A stretch of 64,000 bases of DNA from Solibacillus sp. FSL H8-0538 (GTDB lineage Bacteria > Bacillota > Bacilli > Bacillales_A > Planococcaceae), in NCBI RefSeq assembly GCF_038003525.1, contig NZ_JBBOPI010000002.1:62001-126000 (forward strand), given 5' to 3'. The position numbers and the translations under genes are program-made. How positions within the stretch are numbered: position 1 is the stretch's first letter; each line of letters opens with the position of its first letter. The notes under the pieces were generated by a model. The model did not search any database and had not been told where the DNA came from. It was given only the letters and a program-made list of their open reading frames with translations. Below, one piece after another: positions 50,735 through 61,556 of this stretch.

Positions 50735-53700
50735 CTATACACCTGCTTTTTCCCTTAGCTGTTTCTTTGCTTTTCGGAAATGAAGTGATTCATATACAAC
50801 TGGAATAACCACAAGTGTCAATAATGTTGCCATTGTTAATCCGCCAATTACCACAACTGCAAGACTACTTGATACTAAACTAGTCGACTCTGCCTGTTTA
50901 AATAATAAGGGAATCATCGCACTGACAGTGGCCATTGCCGTCATTAAGATTGGACGCATTCTTGTCGCTGCTGCTTCTACTAGCGCATCACGAATGATCA
51001 TCGTTTGTTCATTCTGTTTGACACGGTCTAACAATACAATGGCGTTCGTCACTACAATACCGATTAACATTAAGGCACCAAGTAATGCCGTAATATCTAC
51101 AGTAATCCCACTTATTAATAGCCCAAGAATGGCGCCAATTGCAGCTAATGGTAGTGAACATAATATAGCAATTGGGGCACGGAATGTCTTAAAGGTAACA
51201 ACCATAATTAAGAATACAATGCCAACCGACACAAGCATGGTGATAAATAAATCAGAGAAATCGTCAGCTTGTTGTGCACTTGCACCACCAATATACACGT
51301 TCACTCCGTCTGGAATTTTCATTCCCTTTGCATCCTTCTCACCAAAGATGGCTTTTGTGATCTCTGCATTGACCTTAGATAATTTTTCAGGGTCAACATT
51401 AGCGGTAATACGTACATACGAATCACCATCTTTATGGAATACATTTGTGGGCTTCTCTTCCCCTTTTAACGTTGCTACCTTGGAAATAGGCTCCATTCCT
51501 GTAGGTGTAGCAATTAACATATTATTTAAGTCCTCTTTCGTTTTTGGATTCAACAGAGGCTCTAGCATGATGGATGTAGGCTGTGAATCAATAGTTGCCA
51601 TGCCCATAGGTGTTCGGTTTAAATAAACACCCAATTGCTGAGAAATTTGCATTGCACTTCCTTCTGCAGCATTCACTTCAAATGAGTAAATCATTTTTTT
51701 GGCATCCTGATTTGTTGTTACTTTTTCGATACCTTTGATTCCCTCGATTTTCCCCTTCACGTTTGTGGCTGTTTCTTCAATCTGTGTTAAATCGTCACCC
51801 ATGACATCAATTGTAATATCGGTAGACGAACCTGACATAAAGGAAGCTGTGTTTACAGTTAGTACAGCACCCTCATACGCCTTCTTTTGCTTTTCAAGTC
51901 GTTCAATGATTTGTTCCGTGTCTTTCTTATCCTTTAATATCACCACGATTGTCGCTAGCGTTGGAGAATTAACATTCCCAAAACTTGCTCCATCTTCCGT
52001 GTTCCCAAGCTGTGTGTATTCATATTTCACTTCATCTTGTGAATGGATGAAATCTTCAAGTCGAAGTGTATTTTCTTTTACTTTTTCAAGAGGAGTATCA
52101 TTTGGATACTCTAGAGAAGCAATCACGTAATCAGCTGTCGATTTGTCAACTGCTCCTTTAGGCATTGCAAAATACGTCCCAATTGAACCTACAAACAATA
52201 GTATAGCCAGAAGATAGACAACCCATTTATGGTTTAATGTCCATGTTAATAAGCGAGAGAAACGTATTGCTGGTTTATGCACAGCGAGTTTACTATTTTT
52301 CAATAAGGCTGAACTCATCAGCGGTACAACGGTAACTGCCACAATTAATGATGCAAGCAAAGAATACGTGATGGTTAAGGCGAATGGCATTAAGAAATCT
52401 TGTAAACCGCCACTAACTAATCCGATTGGTAAGAAAACGGCTACCGTAGTTAATGTAGAAGCTAAAATTGCCGTTCCTACTTCTTTCGTCGCTTCCGTAA
52501 CAAGACGTACCGAGAATTTCTCCTTTTGCATTTTGCGGAAAATATTCTCAATGACGACGATACTATCATCAACAAGTCGTCCAACTGCTACCGCTACTCC
52601 GCCTAGTGTCAAAATGTTTAAGGTAATGTCTGACATCCATAGTAGAAACAGTGTAAAAGCTAGAGAAAGTGGGATTGAGACGATCGTAATAAATGTTGAA
52701 CGAAGGTTTCTTAAAAATAGAACAATCACTATGGTTGCAAACAGTGCACCCAATAATACTTCCTTCAGCATTGTGTTAACTGAACTTTCAATCATATCCG
52801 CAGTTGAAACAATAACATCACCTTGGACTTCACGATATTGTTTATTTATTTTCTTTGTTACTTCTGCAATTTCTTTCCCAGTACTTACTGCGTTCGCACT
52901 GCTTTCTTTTGTCATAATAAGGAACAAGGCATCCTTACCGTTTACCCGAGTAAGTGTCGTATTTGGTTTTTTAATGCTTATCTTTGCAACATCCCCCAGT
53001 TTCACAGCTGGTGCAATGGATAATTGTTCAATGTCTTTCACCGAATTTAATGTTCCAACGACTTTGATGTTACTCGCTTTTCCGTCAATCGTTTTTTCAC
53101 CGACGGCCGTAGAAAGATTTTGCCCCTGAAGCGCAGTCATTACGTTCTCAAGTGATAATTGTTTTTCAGCTAGAATATTATTATCTAATTCTAAAGAAAC
53201 ATATGAACTCTCTGTACCAAAGGTTTGCACGTTTGCGAGACCTTTTATATCTTTGTACATTGGAATGATCTTTTTCTTCGCAAATTCGCTGTTGCTTCGT
53301 GTTAATCCATCTTTAAAGGTAATAGAAACCTGTGCAATTGGAATCATGGATGTATTTAATTGAACAATTGAAGGTTTCTGAACATTATTCGGGAGTGTCA
53401 ACGTTGCAAGCGCTTCTTGCACTTCTTGCTTGGCCTCTTTCATATTCGTTTTCGACTCAAAGAAAATATCTATCTTCGAAAACCCGTCTCCTGTTGTAGA
53501 GAAAACATCTTTCTTTCCTTTGACAGACCCCACTGCCGTTTCAATTGGCGTTGTGACCTGTTGTTCCATCGAATTAGAATCGACCCCTTGCCCCATTGCA
53601 ATAATCGTTACTTGTGGTTGATCAGCTGGTGGCAAAAACTCCATTGGTAACTTGAAATAACTAACAATCCCTAATAGTAAAACTAGAACTGTCACTAACG

Positions 53701-53746
53701 TAATGGCCGCTTTATTTTTAAAGGACCATTTTGTAAACAAAGACAT
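50735..53746 (-). CDS. swrC: RND-family efflux permease (SwrC/AcrB-like)
   Basis: A 1003-aa proton-driven exporter with the RND architecture: first helix then a large extracytoplasmic domain, helices 2-6 (LGALFATIVIVLFLRNLRST, GGVAVAVGRLVDDSIVVIEN carrying the essential Asp pair), a second large domain, and helices 8-12. N-terminal KWSFKNKAAITL matches SwrC (YerP) of Bacillus, which exports surfactin and confers lipid and drug tolerance. No periplasmic adaptor or TolC is present, as expected in Gram-positives. AAGGAG precedes the ATG. Confidence 0.93.
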   Translation of the reverse strand: MSLFTKWSFKNKAAITLVTVLVLLLGIVSYFKLPMEFLPPADQPQVTIIAMGQGVDSNSMEQQVTTPIETAVGSVKGKKDVFSTTGDGFSKIDIFFESKTNMKEAKQEVQEALATLTLPNNVQKPSIVQLNTSMIPIAQVSITFKDGLTRSNSEFAKKKIIPMYKDIKGLANVQTFGTESSYVSLELDNNILAEKQLSLENVMTALQGQNLSTAVGEKTIDGKASNIKVVGTLNSVKDIEQLSIAPAVKLGDVAKISIKKPNTTLTRVNGKDALFLIMTKESSANAVSTGKEIAEVTKKINKQYREVQGDVIVSTADMIESSVNTMLKEVLLGALFATIVIVLFLRNLRSTFITIVSIPLSLAFTLFLLWMSDITLNILTLGGVAVAVGRLVDDSIVVIENIFRKMQKEKFSVRLVTEATKEVGTAILASTLTTVAVFLPIGLVSGGLQDFLMPFALTITYSLLASLIVAVTVVPLMSSALLKNSKLAVHKPAIRFSRLLTWTLNHKWVVYLLAILLFVGSIGTYFAMPKGAVDKSTADYVIASLEYPNDTPLEKVKENTLRLEDFIHSQDEVKYEYTQLGNTEDGASFGNVNSPTLATIVVILKDKKDTEQIIERLEKQKKAYEGAVLTVNTASFMSGSSTDITIDVMGDDLTQIEETATNVKGKIEGIKGIEKVTTNQDAKKMIYSFEVNAAEGSAMQISQQLGVYLNRTPMGMATIDSQPTSIMLEPLLNPKTKEDLNNMLIATPTGMEPISKVATLKGEEKPTNVFHKDGDSYVRITANVDPEKLSKVNAEITKAIFGEKDAKGMKIPDGVNVYIGGASAQQADDFSDLFITMLVSVGIVFLIMVVTFKTFRAPIAILCSLPLAAIGAILGLLISGITVDITALLGALMLIGIVVTNAIVLLDRVKQNEQTMIIRDALVEAAATRMRPILMTAMATVSAMIPLLFKQAESTSLVSSSLAVVVIGGLTMATLLTLVVIPVVYESLHFRKAKKQLREKAGV

Positions 53747-54519
53747 AAAAAAATCTCCTTCCTCTTCCCCTTTTTCACTACATTTGTCTAGAACTCAAAA
53801 AAATGTTTCCCTTTTTTGGCTGCATTAACGAAAAGTAAGACCCCACTAAGCTCATTAAAGATTCAATTTATGGTTTATTTTCCCATTAACGTTGTAATTG
53901 TAATTCTTTTTCTTTTTATTGGCAACAAACCTAAGACTGTCCTACCTCTCAGCCTTAAGACTGATTTACGCATTTTTATTGCTTGAAATGAGGTGTGTCT
54001 ATTAAAGTGGGAAGAGAGACTACATTGTACGACAGCATATAGTATTTACTTGTACAGTTTCGGTTTTGAAAAAATTACAATTTAGGAGTTCTTCTTTGAC
54101 AGTAAGTCCCCTAAATTAGATACAGCCACGAATGAACCACCTATTGAACTCCATTTAAACCCTCGAATAATGCCAAGAATCAGTATGAATATTCCAAATA
54201 CTGCTCCAATCATTGAACCTATTCGGACTGTTTTATCACTAGGATTGGGACGCTGAATAGATACTCCAAAAAACTTATATACTTTTTGAAATCAAATTTT
54301 GGCAATAAAAAACCCGCTGAATTGGATGTTTACAAATTCAGCGGGCTTATTTGAGTGACCTATGGAATTAATTCGATCGTCATCAAAGTAAAGGTATTCA
54401 ATTAACATCCATTATTTTTGACTGACTATTCACCGTACAAAACGTGAGATGACAGCATCCCCTATCGATCCTAAGCTTCTGCCATCAGTACGGGCTTTCC
54501 CTTTTTGAACCTCTTGTTG
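53747..54519. other. Region with small-gene remnant and terminator
   Basis: 54082-54260 on the minus strand is open (GAVFGIFILILGIIRGFKW, then LGDLLSKKNS). It begins behind a stop and lacks a good start, so it looks like a truncated small membrane protein. A strong hairpin lies at 54310-54349. The rest is featureless. Confidence 0.5.
54310..54349. terminator. Terminator-like hairpin
   Basis: AACCCGCTGAATT pairs with AATTCAGCGGGCTT around a short loop, with an A run to the left giving a T tail on the minus strand. It may end the transcript of the chemotaxis receptor or the small remnant. Confidence 0.75.
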
Positions 54520-56517
54520 TTAGACTTTAAAGCGATGAACGGCCAGGCTTAATTCTTCACTCAATCCTGTTAATGTTTCTGCTGCAGTCGTTACAGACAA
54601 AATCGCGCGCAGCTGTTCATCTGTTGAGGCGCTCACTTCTTCACAAGCAGCAGCTGTTTCTTGCGATGTGGCTGCCATCGTTTGGATCGTATCCGAAACA
54701 TCATCTTTATGCATGGCTACTTTTTGGATTTCGATATAGACTTCATCAATTGAATCTTGCATAGCTGCCATCAATTTTGAAATTTCTCCAAAAGTAGTTT
54801 CAGTGTTGTTAACAACTATACCTTGACGCTGGAAGTTTTCACGTGTGTCATTCATTTGATGCGTAACGAGTCTAGATTCTGCTTGCAGTTCCTGAACAGT
54901 CAATTTAACTTCTTCTGTCGCGCGTGCCGATTGTTCGGCAAGTTTACGTACCTCTTCAGCCACCACGGCGAATCCTTTGCCATGCTCACCCGCACGTGCA
55001 GCTTCAATGCTGGCATTCAATGAAAGTAGATTCGTTTGGGATGAAATTTCGGTAATCGTTTCCATGACGCCACCAATTGCTTTTACTTTCGTTTCAAGCG
55101 TACTAATGACTTCTGACATGGCATGCAAATTCGTTTCCCAATCGCTAAAGGATTGTTTCAACTGGTGCATTTGACCTTGTCCGTTCGTATTCATGTCGCC
55201 TGCTTTCGTTGCAATATCAGACATGATACCTGCCTTCGTTGTGATTTCGTTAATTTGTTGACCAAGCGCATACGCACGTTCCGTAACAACTTCTGCGTCT
55301 TCTGCAGATTTCGATGCACCTTCTGCAATTTCCGTAACGGCAAGTGCCACTTCTTGACCCGATGCACTTGTTTCTTCCGCAACTGCACTTAAGCTTTCCG
55401 AGCTAGCACGGACGTTCGAGGCAGAGTCATTAACAACCGTTATAATGGCATTCATATTGTCAATCATCATATTAAAATTAGCGCCAAGTTCCCCAATTTC
55501 ATCCTTTGTTTTAATATCCGAACGAACCGTTAAATCACCTTGTGAAACAGCATTCATAAGTGCTTTTAATACACCAATCGGTTTAATCGTTCGGCTGATT
55601 GTGAAATACAATCCGATGAAAATAATAAATAACGTAACAAGTGCGACAAAAATCATGGATGTCCGTAAGTGGGTTGCTGTCGCATTAATATTTTTTTCCT
55701 GATACACGGCAGAAATTTTCCAACCAAGTTCCGGTAGTGTCGTATGAACATTTACATAATCAACACCCTCGTACTCATAGTAGGAAGTATTCTGTTCATT
55801 ACCTGCCTTATACATATCTGCAATGAAGGGCATCTCCATAAAATTCTCTCCGTTGCTCGATGGATGGGCAATAACTGTACCATCTGGATCCAATACCATT
55901 GGATACCCACCATAACCGACATCATTGGATTTGATCTCACTGGCTAATTCAGTAAGCTTAATATCAAGTGCAAGAACACCAATGACTTGGCCATTCGATT
56001 GTATAGCCTTAGTGACCGCAACAACCAATTCATCCGTTGCCAAGTCCATGAATGGTTTAGACCATTGGATCGTATCTGGATGTGCAACCGCATTTTGATA
56101 CCACTCACGCTTTGTTGGATCATAATCAGCTCCGAGGTCTGCTTGTGGCATGATTATTATTTTCTTCGTAGGAAGAGCTATATAGACAGAGGCTGCATCT
56201 TCATAGAAACCTAAAAAGTGACTAAACTCTTGTTTAAGGGCCTGAACGGTTGGACTTGTGGAAACGTCTTGTCCAGCAAGAGCAAAGTCAATGACTGTTG
56301 GTGTTGTAGACAGTTGTCCAATCCCCTTCCCATATTGACCAAGGAAATTTTCAATAGAAAAGCTAATTTCTTTCACAAGTGCTGCACTAGCTTCTGTAGC
56401 ACTTTTTTCAGTTGTATTTTTTACTTGTGTACTACTAATCACCGTCATAAACGCGATCCCTAGTAAAAATAGGACCATGACTGTCATGATAATTTTCGTT
56501 TTTACAGATTTAAACAT
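54520..56517 (-). CDS. Methyl-accepting chemotaxis protein
   Basis: A 665-aa transmembrane chemoreceptor. Helix 1 (about 9-29), an extracellular dCache ligand domain (about 38-270, with [17 protein letters not shown] and a [11 protein letters not shown] segment), helix 2 (about 285-305), HAMP (about 308-360) and the signalling domain with hairpin tip [20 protein letters not shown]. It controls CheA through CheW; no che genes are in the window, so it relies on chromosomal partners. The ligand is unknown; dCache receptors often sense amino acids. GAAGGTG precedes the ATG. Confidence 0.94.
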   Translation of the reverse strand: MFKSVKTKIIMTVMVLFLLGIAFMTVISSTQVKNTTEKSATEASAALVKEISFSIENFLGQYGKGIGQLSTTPTVIDFALAGQDVSTSPTVQALKQEFSHFLGFYEDAASVYIALPTKKIIIMPQADLGADYDPTKREWYQNAVAHPDTIQWSKPFMDLATDELVVAVTKAIQSNGQVIGVLALDIKLTELASEIKSNDVGYGGYPMVLDPDGTVIAHPSSNGENFMEMPFIADMYKAGNEQNTSYYEYEGVDYVNVHTTLPELGWKISAVYQEKNINATATHLRTSMIFVALVTLFIIFIGLYFTISRTIKPIGVLKALMNAVSQGDLTVRSDIKTKDEIGELGANFNMMIDNMNAIITVVNDSASNVRASSESLSAVAEETSASGQEVALAVTEIAEGASKSAEDAEVVTERAYALGQQINEITTKAGIMSDIATKAGDMNTNGQGQMHQLKQSFSDWETNLHAMSEVISTLETKVKAIGGVMETITEISSQTNLLSLNASIEAARAGEHGKGFAVVAEEVRKLAEQSARATEEVKLTVQELQAESRLVTHQMNDTRENFQRQGIVVNNTETTFGEISKLMAAMQDSIDEVYIEIQKVAMHKDDVSDTIQTMAATSQETAAACEEVSASTDEQLRAILSVTTAAETLTGLSEELSLAVHRFKV

Positions 56518-56960
56518 ATATAGCTAACACCTTCTCTTTCACTTGTTCAAAATAGGATTACTTTAAAAACTATCGACCATAAAGTTCATTTGTTTAGGTA
56601 GAAGTAATCATTACAAAAAATGGTAATAGTTAGAAGATACTAGTTCATCACCATATAGTAATTCGAAAACTCTCCATTTACCTGCAGTTTAAAAGCAAAA
56701 CTCACGTATCATAATTGTTATCGAGACAAACCACGAGAAGTGTTTTCCCTTAAGAAAACAAATATATTTATCTAGACCAGTTCTAAAATCCCCGTGTTCT
56801 AACTATCCCCCTAATCAAACCTAAACATAAGCCATCATCTAAACCAACTAACCAAAATAGAGTCCTCAAATACCTAAAACTATAACTCTAGTAAATTACG
56901 CTACTCCAGCCAAAAGCCAAACGTAAATAGAAATATGTAAAGGCAGACTGGAGTATTTAA
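56518..56960. other. Gene-free stretch
   Basis: No gene, repeat or hairpin that I can support. The last 40 bases (AAATATGTAAAGGCAGACTG) resemble the segment just beyond primase gene 1 (AAATATGTAATGGCAGAGTG near 34751), consistent with the two primase genes being duplicated with their 3' flanks. Confidence 0.5.
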
Positions 56961-58514
56961 TTAACCTGATGCTTCAAAGGATTGGTCGATGGGTATTCGG
57001 TCAGTTGGCTGAAAGATGAGCTGATCTACGTACGTCATTAATTTTTCGTACCCACCAACCTGTTCGAGCTCTTCTGTCCACTCCTGAATCATTTGGAGCA
57101 GCTGACGACGGTAATTCGCTTTTGACGCTTGTAACAACTGCATCGCATGCTGAATAAACAGGTGAACGGTTGTCCAGCCTGTTTTTGCGTTCCGTCCCTT
57201 ACCGGTAACGGTCTTTAGTAGTTTCGTAGAAGATTTGAGTACCTGGTTCAATGTACTTTGTGGAATCCCGATTGCTTCACATATTTCTTTTTGCGTACGC
57301 CAAATAAACGGTTCAGAAGGGTTATTTTCTGCCGTGATGTACGCGATGATGTCTTGTTCCCATTCGTCGTAATGACTTCGTGTACGGTCTTCTCTGTCCT
57401 TTTTAAACTTATACCAGACATGTCTCCCTGTATTTACTGGAATAGACTGGCCATTCGATACATGTAGGGCTAATAATGCCTCAATGTATTCTTTACTTGC
57501 CCCTTTGTACTTCCCAGAATACGCCGAATTCAGTATGCTGTGGATCGTCGCGCCTGTTAACGGGTAACGTAGGCGGTAATTGTACTCGTCAATAAAGTCC
57601 AATGTGCGGGACTTGTCCCACCCTTCACTAAAGCAAACGAGCGCGAGCGTAAAGAGCGTATTATTCCGTCCGATTTGCCCTTTCTGTCCTTTTACATCAA
57701 CGGCATGTACTAATGCTTGGAACCACTCTGAATCTAGCACAGAAGCTTTTGATAGTTTTGTAGGGACGACAAATAACGGTCGCTCGATGTTGTCATCAGA
57801 GCGAGTGGACCAATTGATGAATTCTGCCATGCTATATGTATTCGTTACTTGCGCAAACACGATATTCGCGGCCTTTGGTAAACGGAAGAAGCCAAAGTCA
57901 TTACAAAACAGATCGGCATCGACGTCTTTCAAACTTCTTTTTAGATTATCAGCGATTCGTTTTGCGACAGCTAATCCACGAAAATCGTTTTTATTTGAGA
58001 TAAATAGTGGCTGCTTTAACGTAAAGTACACCTGGTAGCCACGGTCTGAAGCGACAATTAACGTTGGTAGACCGATCGAGTGGTCCATACACGTGAGTAC
58101 AATCTCTTGTACCGTGTGCTTTTTTGTATCAATATCGACCACGAACGTGTTAATTTGCAGAAGGTTACGCTCCTCAAAGCCACGTATCATGCGCCTTGCA
58201 TCATCAGCGTATCCATACTGACGGTACACATTTGGTGTAAAATGCGTTAAGCCCGGTGCATCTTCAAGTAATGTTTCTTTGGACGTCACAATGTAGCCCT
58301 TTACGCCCGTTGTGTGGAAGTCTGCTTTTGAACGCACGACAAAGACAGCCCCCTTCTTCGAGCGCGCATCGATTTTCGCTGCCTCTATTCGTTTCGGAAG
58401 GGGCGCATTGGAGTATTTGGTTTTATAGGTAGTCAGCCCCTCATGTAAGATCACATCATAGACCTGTGCGAGATTTACGAGTACTGGTTCATCTTGAACT
58501 GCTGCTTGTGCCAT
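56961..58514 (-). CDS. Plasmid replication primase (AEP-like with PriCT_1), copy 2
   Basis: A 517-aa paralogue of the protein at 34781-36331, alignable over nearly its whole length. FVVDIDTKKHT supplies the D-x-D metal site, followed by SDRGYQVYFTL, a PriCT_1 domain (IGRNNTLFTLALVCFSEG) and a C-terminal winged-helix-like region (EICEAIGIPQSTLNQVL). GAGGTG precedes the ATG and overlaps a TGAACCA iteron core. It is divergent from the initiator gene across the iteron origin. It probably primes plasmid DNA synthesis. Confidence 0.87.
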   Translation of the reverse strand: MAQAAVQDEPVLVNLAQVYDVILHEGLTTYKTKYSNAPLPKRIEAAKIDARSKKGAVFVVRSKADFHTTGVKGYIVTSKETLLEDAPGLTHFTPNVYRQYGYADDARRMIRGFEERNLLQINTFVVDIDTKKHTVQEIVLTCMDHSIGLPTLIVASDRGYQVYFTLKQPLFISNKNDFRGLAVAKRIADNLKRSLKDVDADLFCNDFGFFRLPKAANIVFAQVTNTYSMAEFINWSTRSDDNIERPLFVVPTKLSKASVLDSEWFQALVHAVDVKGQKGQIGRNNTLFTLALVCFSEGWDKSRTLDFIDEYNYRLRYPLTGATIHSILNSAYSGKYKGASKEYIEALLALHVSNGQSIPVNTGRHVWYKFKKDREDRTRSHYDEWEQDIIAYITAENNPSEPFIWRTQKEICEAIGIPQSTLNQVLKSSTKLLKTVTGKGRNAKTGWTTVHLFIQHAMQLLQASKANYRRQLLQMIQEWTEELEQVGGYEKLMTYVDQLIFQPTDRIPIDQSFEASG

Positions 58515-59370
58515 TATGGTTCACCTCATGCCCTTAGAACGTTCGATTTCACTAAGGACAAGTATAATAAATGAACCACTTGCAAAATGGGCCTCTCTAA
58601 GCGTTTTTGAACCACTTTTTCAAACCACTTTTTTTCTTAGAGCCACAAGGGATTGCGAGATTTTGAAAAAAAAAGTTTCTATGACGAGTTCCCGAAAAAA
58701 TGAACCACTTTTCCGAATATGAACCACTATTTAATATGAACCAAAATAGCCCCTATACGTTGATAGAACAACCTTTCTAGCACTTTTCATTACGCCCCTA
58801 AGTACACCTCGTTCCCGAAAAAAAAGGCACCTGGTTCATTTATTAGTACACCCAGTTCCCGAAGATGAACAAAATATGAACCACTTTTAAAGCCATTTGT
58901 TGGTATGCCTATCTTTCTAAGTACACCTAGTTTCCGAAAACTCACTAAGTACACCTAGTTTCCGAAAACTCTCTTAATATGAACCACTTTAGTACACCTA
59001 GTTCCCGAAAATCGGTTCATTGTATCCCCTGTTTAGGAAGTGACGCTGTACTTTGATAGCACATGTACAAAGTCTCCACTTACTTTTGCTCTTATCCTCG
59101 TAATCCCTTCTTTTCCGAACAAATTTACCGTGGTTCGTATTTTATGCTAAGTACACCTAGTTTCCGAAACATGAACCACTTCCTCTGTTTTTGAACCAAT
59201 TTTGACCCCTAACCATACCTAGTTCCCGAAAAATGTCGAATTTCATCATATTTTGGACCAATAGTGGTTCATCTTATCACTCTAACTACAAAAATGGTTC
59301 ATAAAGCATTGGCTATTAATTCATCTTTGTTATACTAAAGAGGATGATAGAATGTACGAGGTGAACTAGA
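58515..59370. promoter_or_regulatory. Iteron-type plasmid replication origin
   Basis: An 850-bp non-coding region packed with two interleaved repeats. Type 1, AGTACACCTAGTTTCCGAAA, occurs about eight times (near 58685 partly, 58799, 58845, 58919, 58947, 58991, 59149, 59213). Type 2, ATGAACCACTT, occurs about ten times in full or part (58570, 58607, 58621, 58700, 58718, 58735, 58875, 58978, 59170, 59191), with inverted GGTTCAT cores near 58832, 59014, 59265 and 59296. A TATACT box lies upstream of the initiator gene. Flanked by a primase and an initiator, it is the likely origin. Confidence 0.88.
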
Positions 59371-61086
59371 ATGTCCTATAAAGATATGCCCGAACGTATG
59401 ATTATTAAAAATGAATGGCTTCCGTTAGTCATAGTAGAAGAAGCACTTCCACTATTTCAAGCAGATTCACGCTATATCGAGCTTTTAGAGCGTTGGGTAC
59501 ATGATGCGTCTTTACTAAGCGTAAATGCCCTGCATGTGCCTTCACAGAGCTTACAGGTGCTTTGTAATTTCTTTACGGACTCTTTATACCCAAATCAACC
59601 ATTAACAAAACTGATGATTCGTAATGCGATTCACAACTATACCGATTCTATCCTAGCTGAAGTTGGGCCTTATCTCCAAAATGAAGTGTCTGCTCCAGAA
59701 AATGAACCACCTCATGTGGAAGTCATAGAGCAAGTACTCGATAACGATTATATGTATGGTACGATGCACTCGGATTATCAGCTGATGCGTGATTTAGTCA
59801 CAAAGAAAAAGCAATTTGTTGAAAATGAAGACGGTTTATACGGAGCGAAGATTCAAGATAATAAAGGAATCGTACGAGGGAAAGCCGAAGTACGACCGTT
59901 TACGATGGAGATCGCCAATTCTGAAAAGCAGCAAATGTGGCTATCCCTCATGGAATCGACACTGAGTTCACTCGATGAATGGACAGCCGATTTATTCGAC
60001 TTGATTTCGTATTTATGGATCGTACAGCCGAAAGATGCGGATGGATACATTAAATTCCATAGTGATGAGGCCTTGAAGCTCCGATTTGCGGATGCCATGA
60101 AGGAAGATTTCTATATCCGTGAAAAAGAGCGTTTTAGTATTATGAAGCGTGTCGCTGCCCTGTCAAGTATTTGGGTATCGATGCGTGGTGACAATATAAC
60201 CGTCATTGATACGGAAAAGATTTCAGATGAACAGCAGTATGATTTCACGACATTTAATCGCATGTTTGACATTGGTAGTTTAGATATGGCTTACGATAAA
60301 AAGACCGGCAAGGCAAAAGGGATTTACTCCTTACAAATTCGCCCTGCACCGATTCTTTCGTATTATTTAAACAATGAGCAGCAATCTTTCGGCGCACTTG
60401 ATTTAAAGGTCTTTCAATATAGTCACCATACGCAGCGAGAACATAAACGTTTGACACGTTATTTAAATTACCAATGGAAAATACGCGCGTTAAAACGTAC
60501 TTTGCATCAGCCGTTTAAGATTAAGACACTACTCGATGTGGTGGCCTTTCCTAAAAGTTATAACGGTGTACAAATACGTGATCGCCTTGAATCTGTACTA
60601 GACGATCTTCAGCACGATCATGTCATCAAAAACTGGTACTACACCGAACCCATCGATGAAGAGCGGATCGGGAAGCGCTTCTGGGTACAAAAATATTGGC
60701 GTCCTCTCACGGTGGTAATCGTTCCACCAGATGAAATTATTGCAGAGAATCTAAAGAAAATTAATATCGAAACATTAGCTTCACCCGTCGTCAATCATGA
60801 GGTCGCTGCCACAATCGTGTCTTCATCGATTACCGAGCAGCTTTCAGGAGATTCCGAACAAATTGCAATGAGCCTAGAAGAAAACCAGCCGATTGAAATT
60901 TCACCAGAGTATATCGCCGAGTTAATTGAACAGGACCAATTAAGCATCCGAAAAGCTGCAACGGAAATGGGGCTTTCCCATAGCACCCTCCTTCGCTACT
61001 TGAATAAACAGAATAAACGCTACAGCAAAGCGAATATTTTAAAATTAGAGCAATGGGCTGCCGGGAAACAGCAAACAAAAGAATAA
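59371..61086 (+). CDS. Probable plasmid replication initiator
   Basis: A 571-aa protein starting at ATG 59371 behind GAGGTGA. I do not recognise a named Rep family. The middle has winged-helix-like stretches (EWTADLFDLISYLWIVQP and KIKTLLDVVAFPKSYNGVQ), and the C terminus has a helix-turn-helix, LSIRKAATEMGLSHSTLLRY (about 522-541). Position at the right of an iteron origin, divergent from a primase, makes it the probable iteron-binding initiator. It is followed by a terminator at 61092-61121. Confidence 0.72.
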   Translation: MSYKDMPERMIIKNEWLPLVIVEEALPLFQADSRYIELLERWVHDASLLSVNALHVPSQSLQVLCNFFTDSLYPNQPLTKLMIRNAIHNYTDSILAEVGPYLQNEVSAPENEPPHVEVIEQVLDNDYMYGTMHSDYQLMRDLVTKKKQFVENEDGLYGAKIQDNKGIVRGKAEVRPFTMEIANSEKQQMWLSLMESTLSSLDEWTADLFDLISYLWIVQPKDADGYIKFHSDEALKLRFADAMKEDFYIREKERFSIMKRVAALSSIWVSMRGDNITVIDTEKISDEQQYDFTTFNRMFDIGSLDMAYDKKTGKAKGIYSLQIRPAPILSYYLNNEQQSFGALDLKVFQYSHHTQREHKRLTRYLNYQWKIRALKRTLHQPFKIKTLLDVVAFPKSYNGVQIRDRLESVLDDLQHDHVIKNWYYTEPIDEERIGKRFWVQKYWRPLTVVIVPPDEIIAENLKKINIETLASPVVNHEVAATIVSSSITEQLSGDSEQIAMSLEENQPIEISPEYIAELIEQDQLSIRKAATEMGLSHSTLLRYLNKQNKRYSKANILKLEQWAAGKQQTKE

Positions 61087-61556
61087 AAATAGTGGGCTAG
61101 CGAATACTTTGCTAGCTCTTTTTCTTTTTAGCTATTTCCTAAGGGTAGGAACGCTATGTGGGGTGAAAGAGGTAGCTAGCGTTGAAGAATGGTATTATAT
61201 GAAGCTAGTTAATGAATCTAGTGTCGGTAAAAAAAGGGGTACGTAAATAGTGGGGTGAATTAAACCTCATGATGTTACCTCCTGAAGATTAGAGGAAGAT
61301 AACCAACGTTTCTCTACCCCTTGTCATTAATGGCTTCCACCAAGCGTTCAAGAATACACAGGAGAACTGAGTAGCGCAAGACGATGGTATGGGAAAAAGG
61401 TTAACTCTTCCCCATAGCAACATCAATTCTTAGAACAAGCTTTGTAGAGAACTCAAATAATCATCTACTTGGAGAAGTTGGATTTTCATTCACACAAAAC
61501 GATAAAAACTATTGAAATTATTCAACAAGAAATAGTATATCTATCATTCACGTATT
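61087..61556. other. Intergenic region after initiator gene
   Basis: Begins with the terminator. 61250-61450 has scattered purine-rich segments but no frame I can assign. No repeats recognised. Confidence 0.5.
61092..61121 (+). terminator. Terminator of initiator gene
   Basis: GCTAGC arms separated by 9 bases, followed by TCTTTTTCTTTTT, about 9 bases past the stop codon. Confidence 0.7.

Noticed and set aside
50928-53129. Long plus-strand frames opposite the RND pump gene
   Set aside because: They are antisense shadows of a clearly conserved gene with RND motifs and have no initiation signals.
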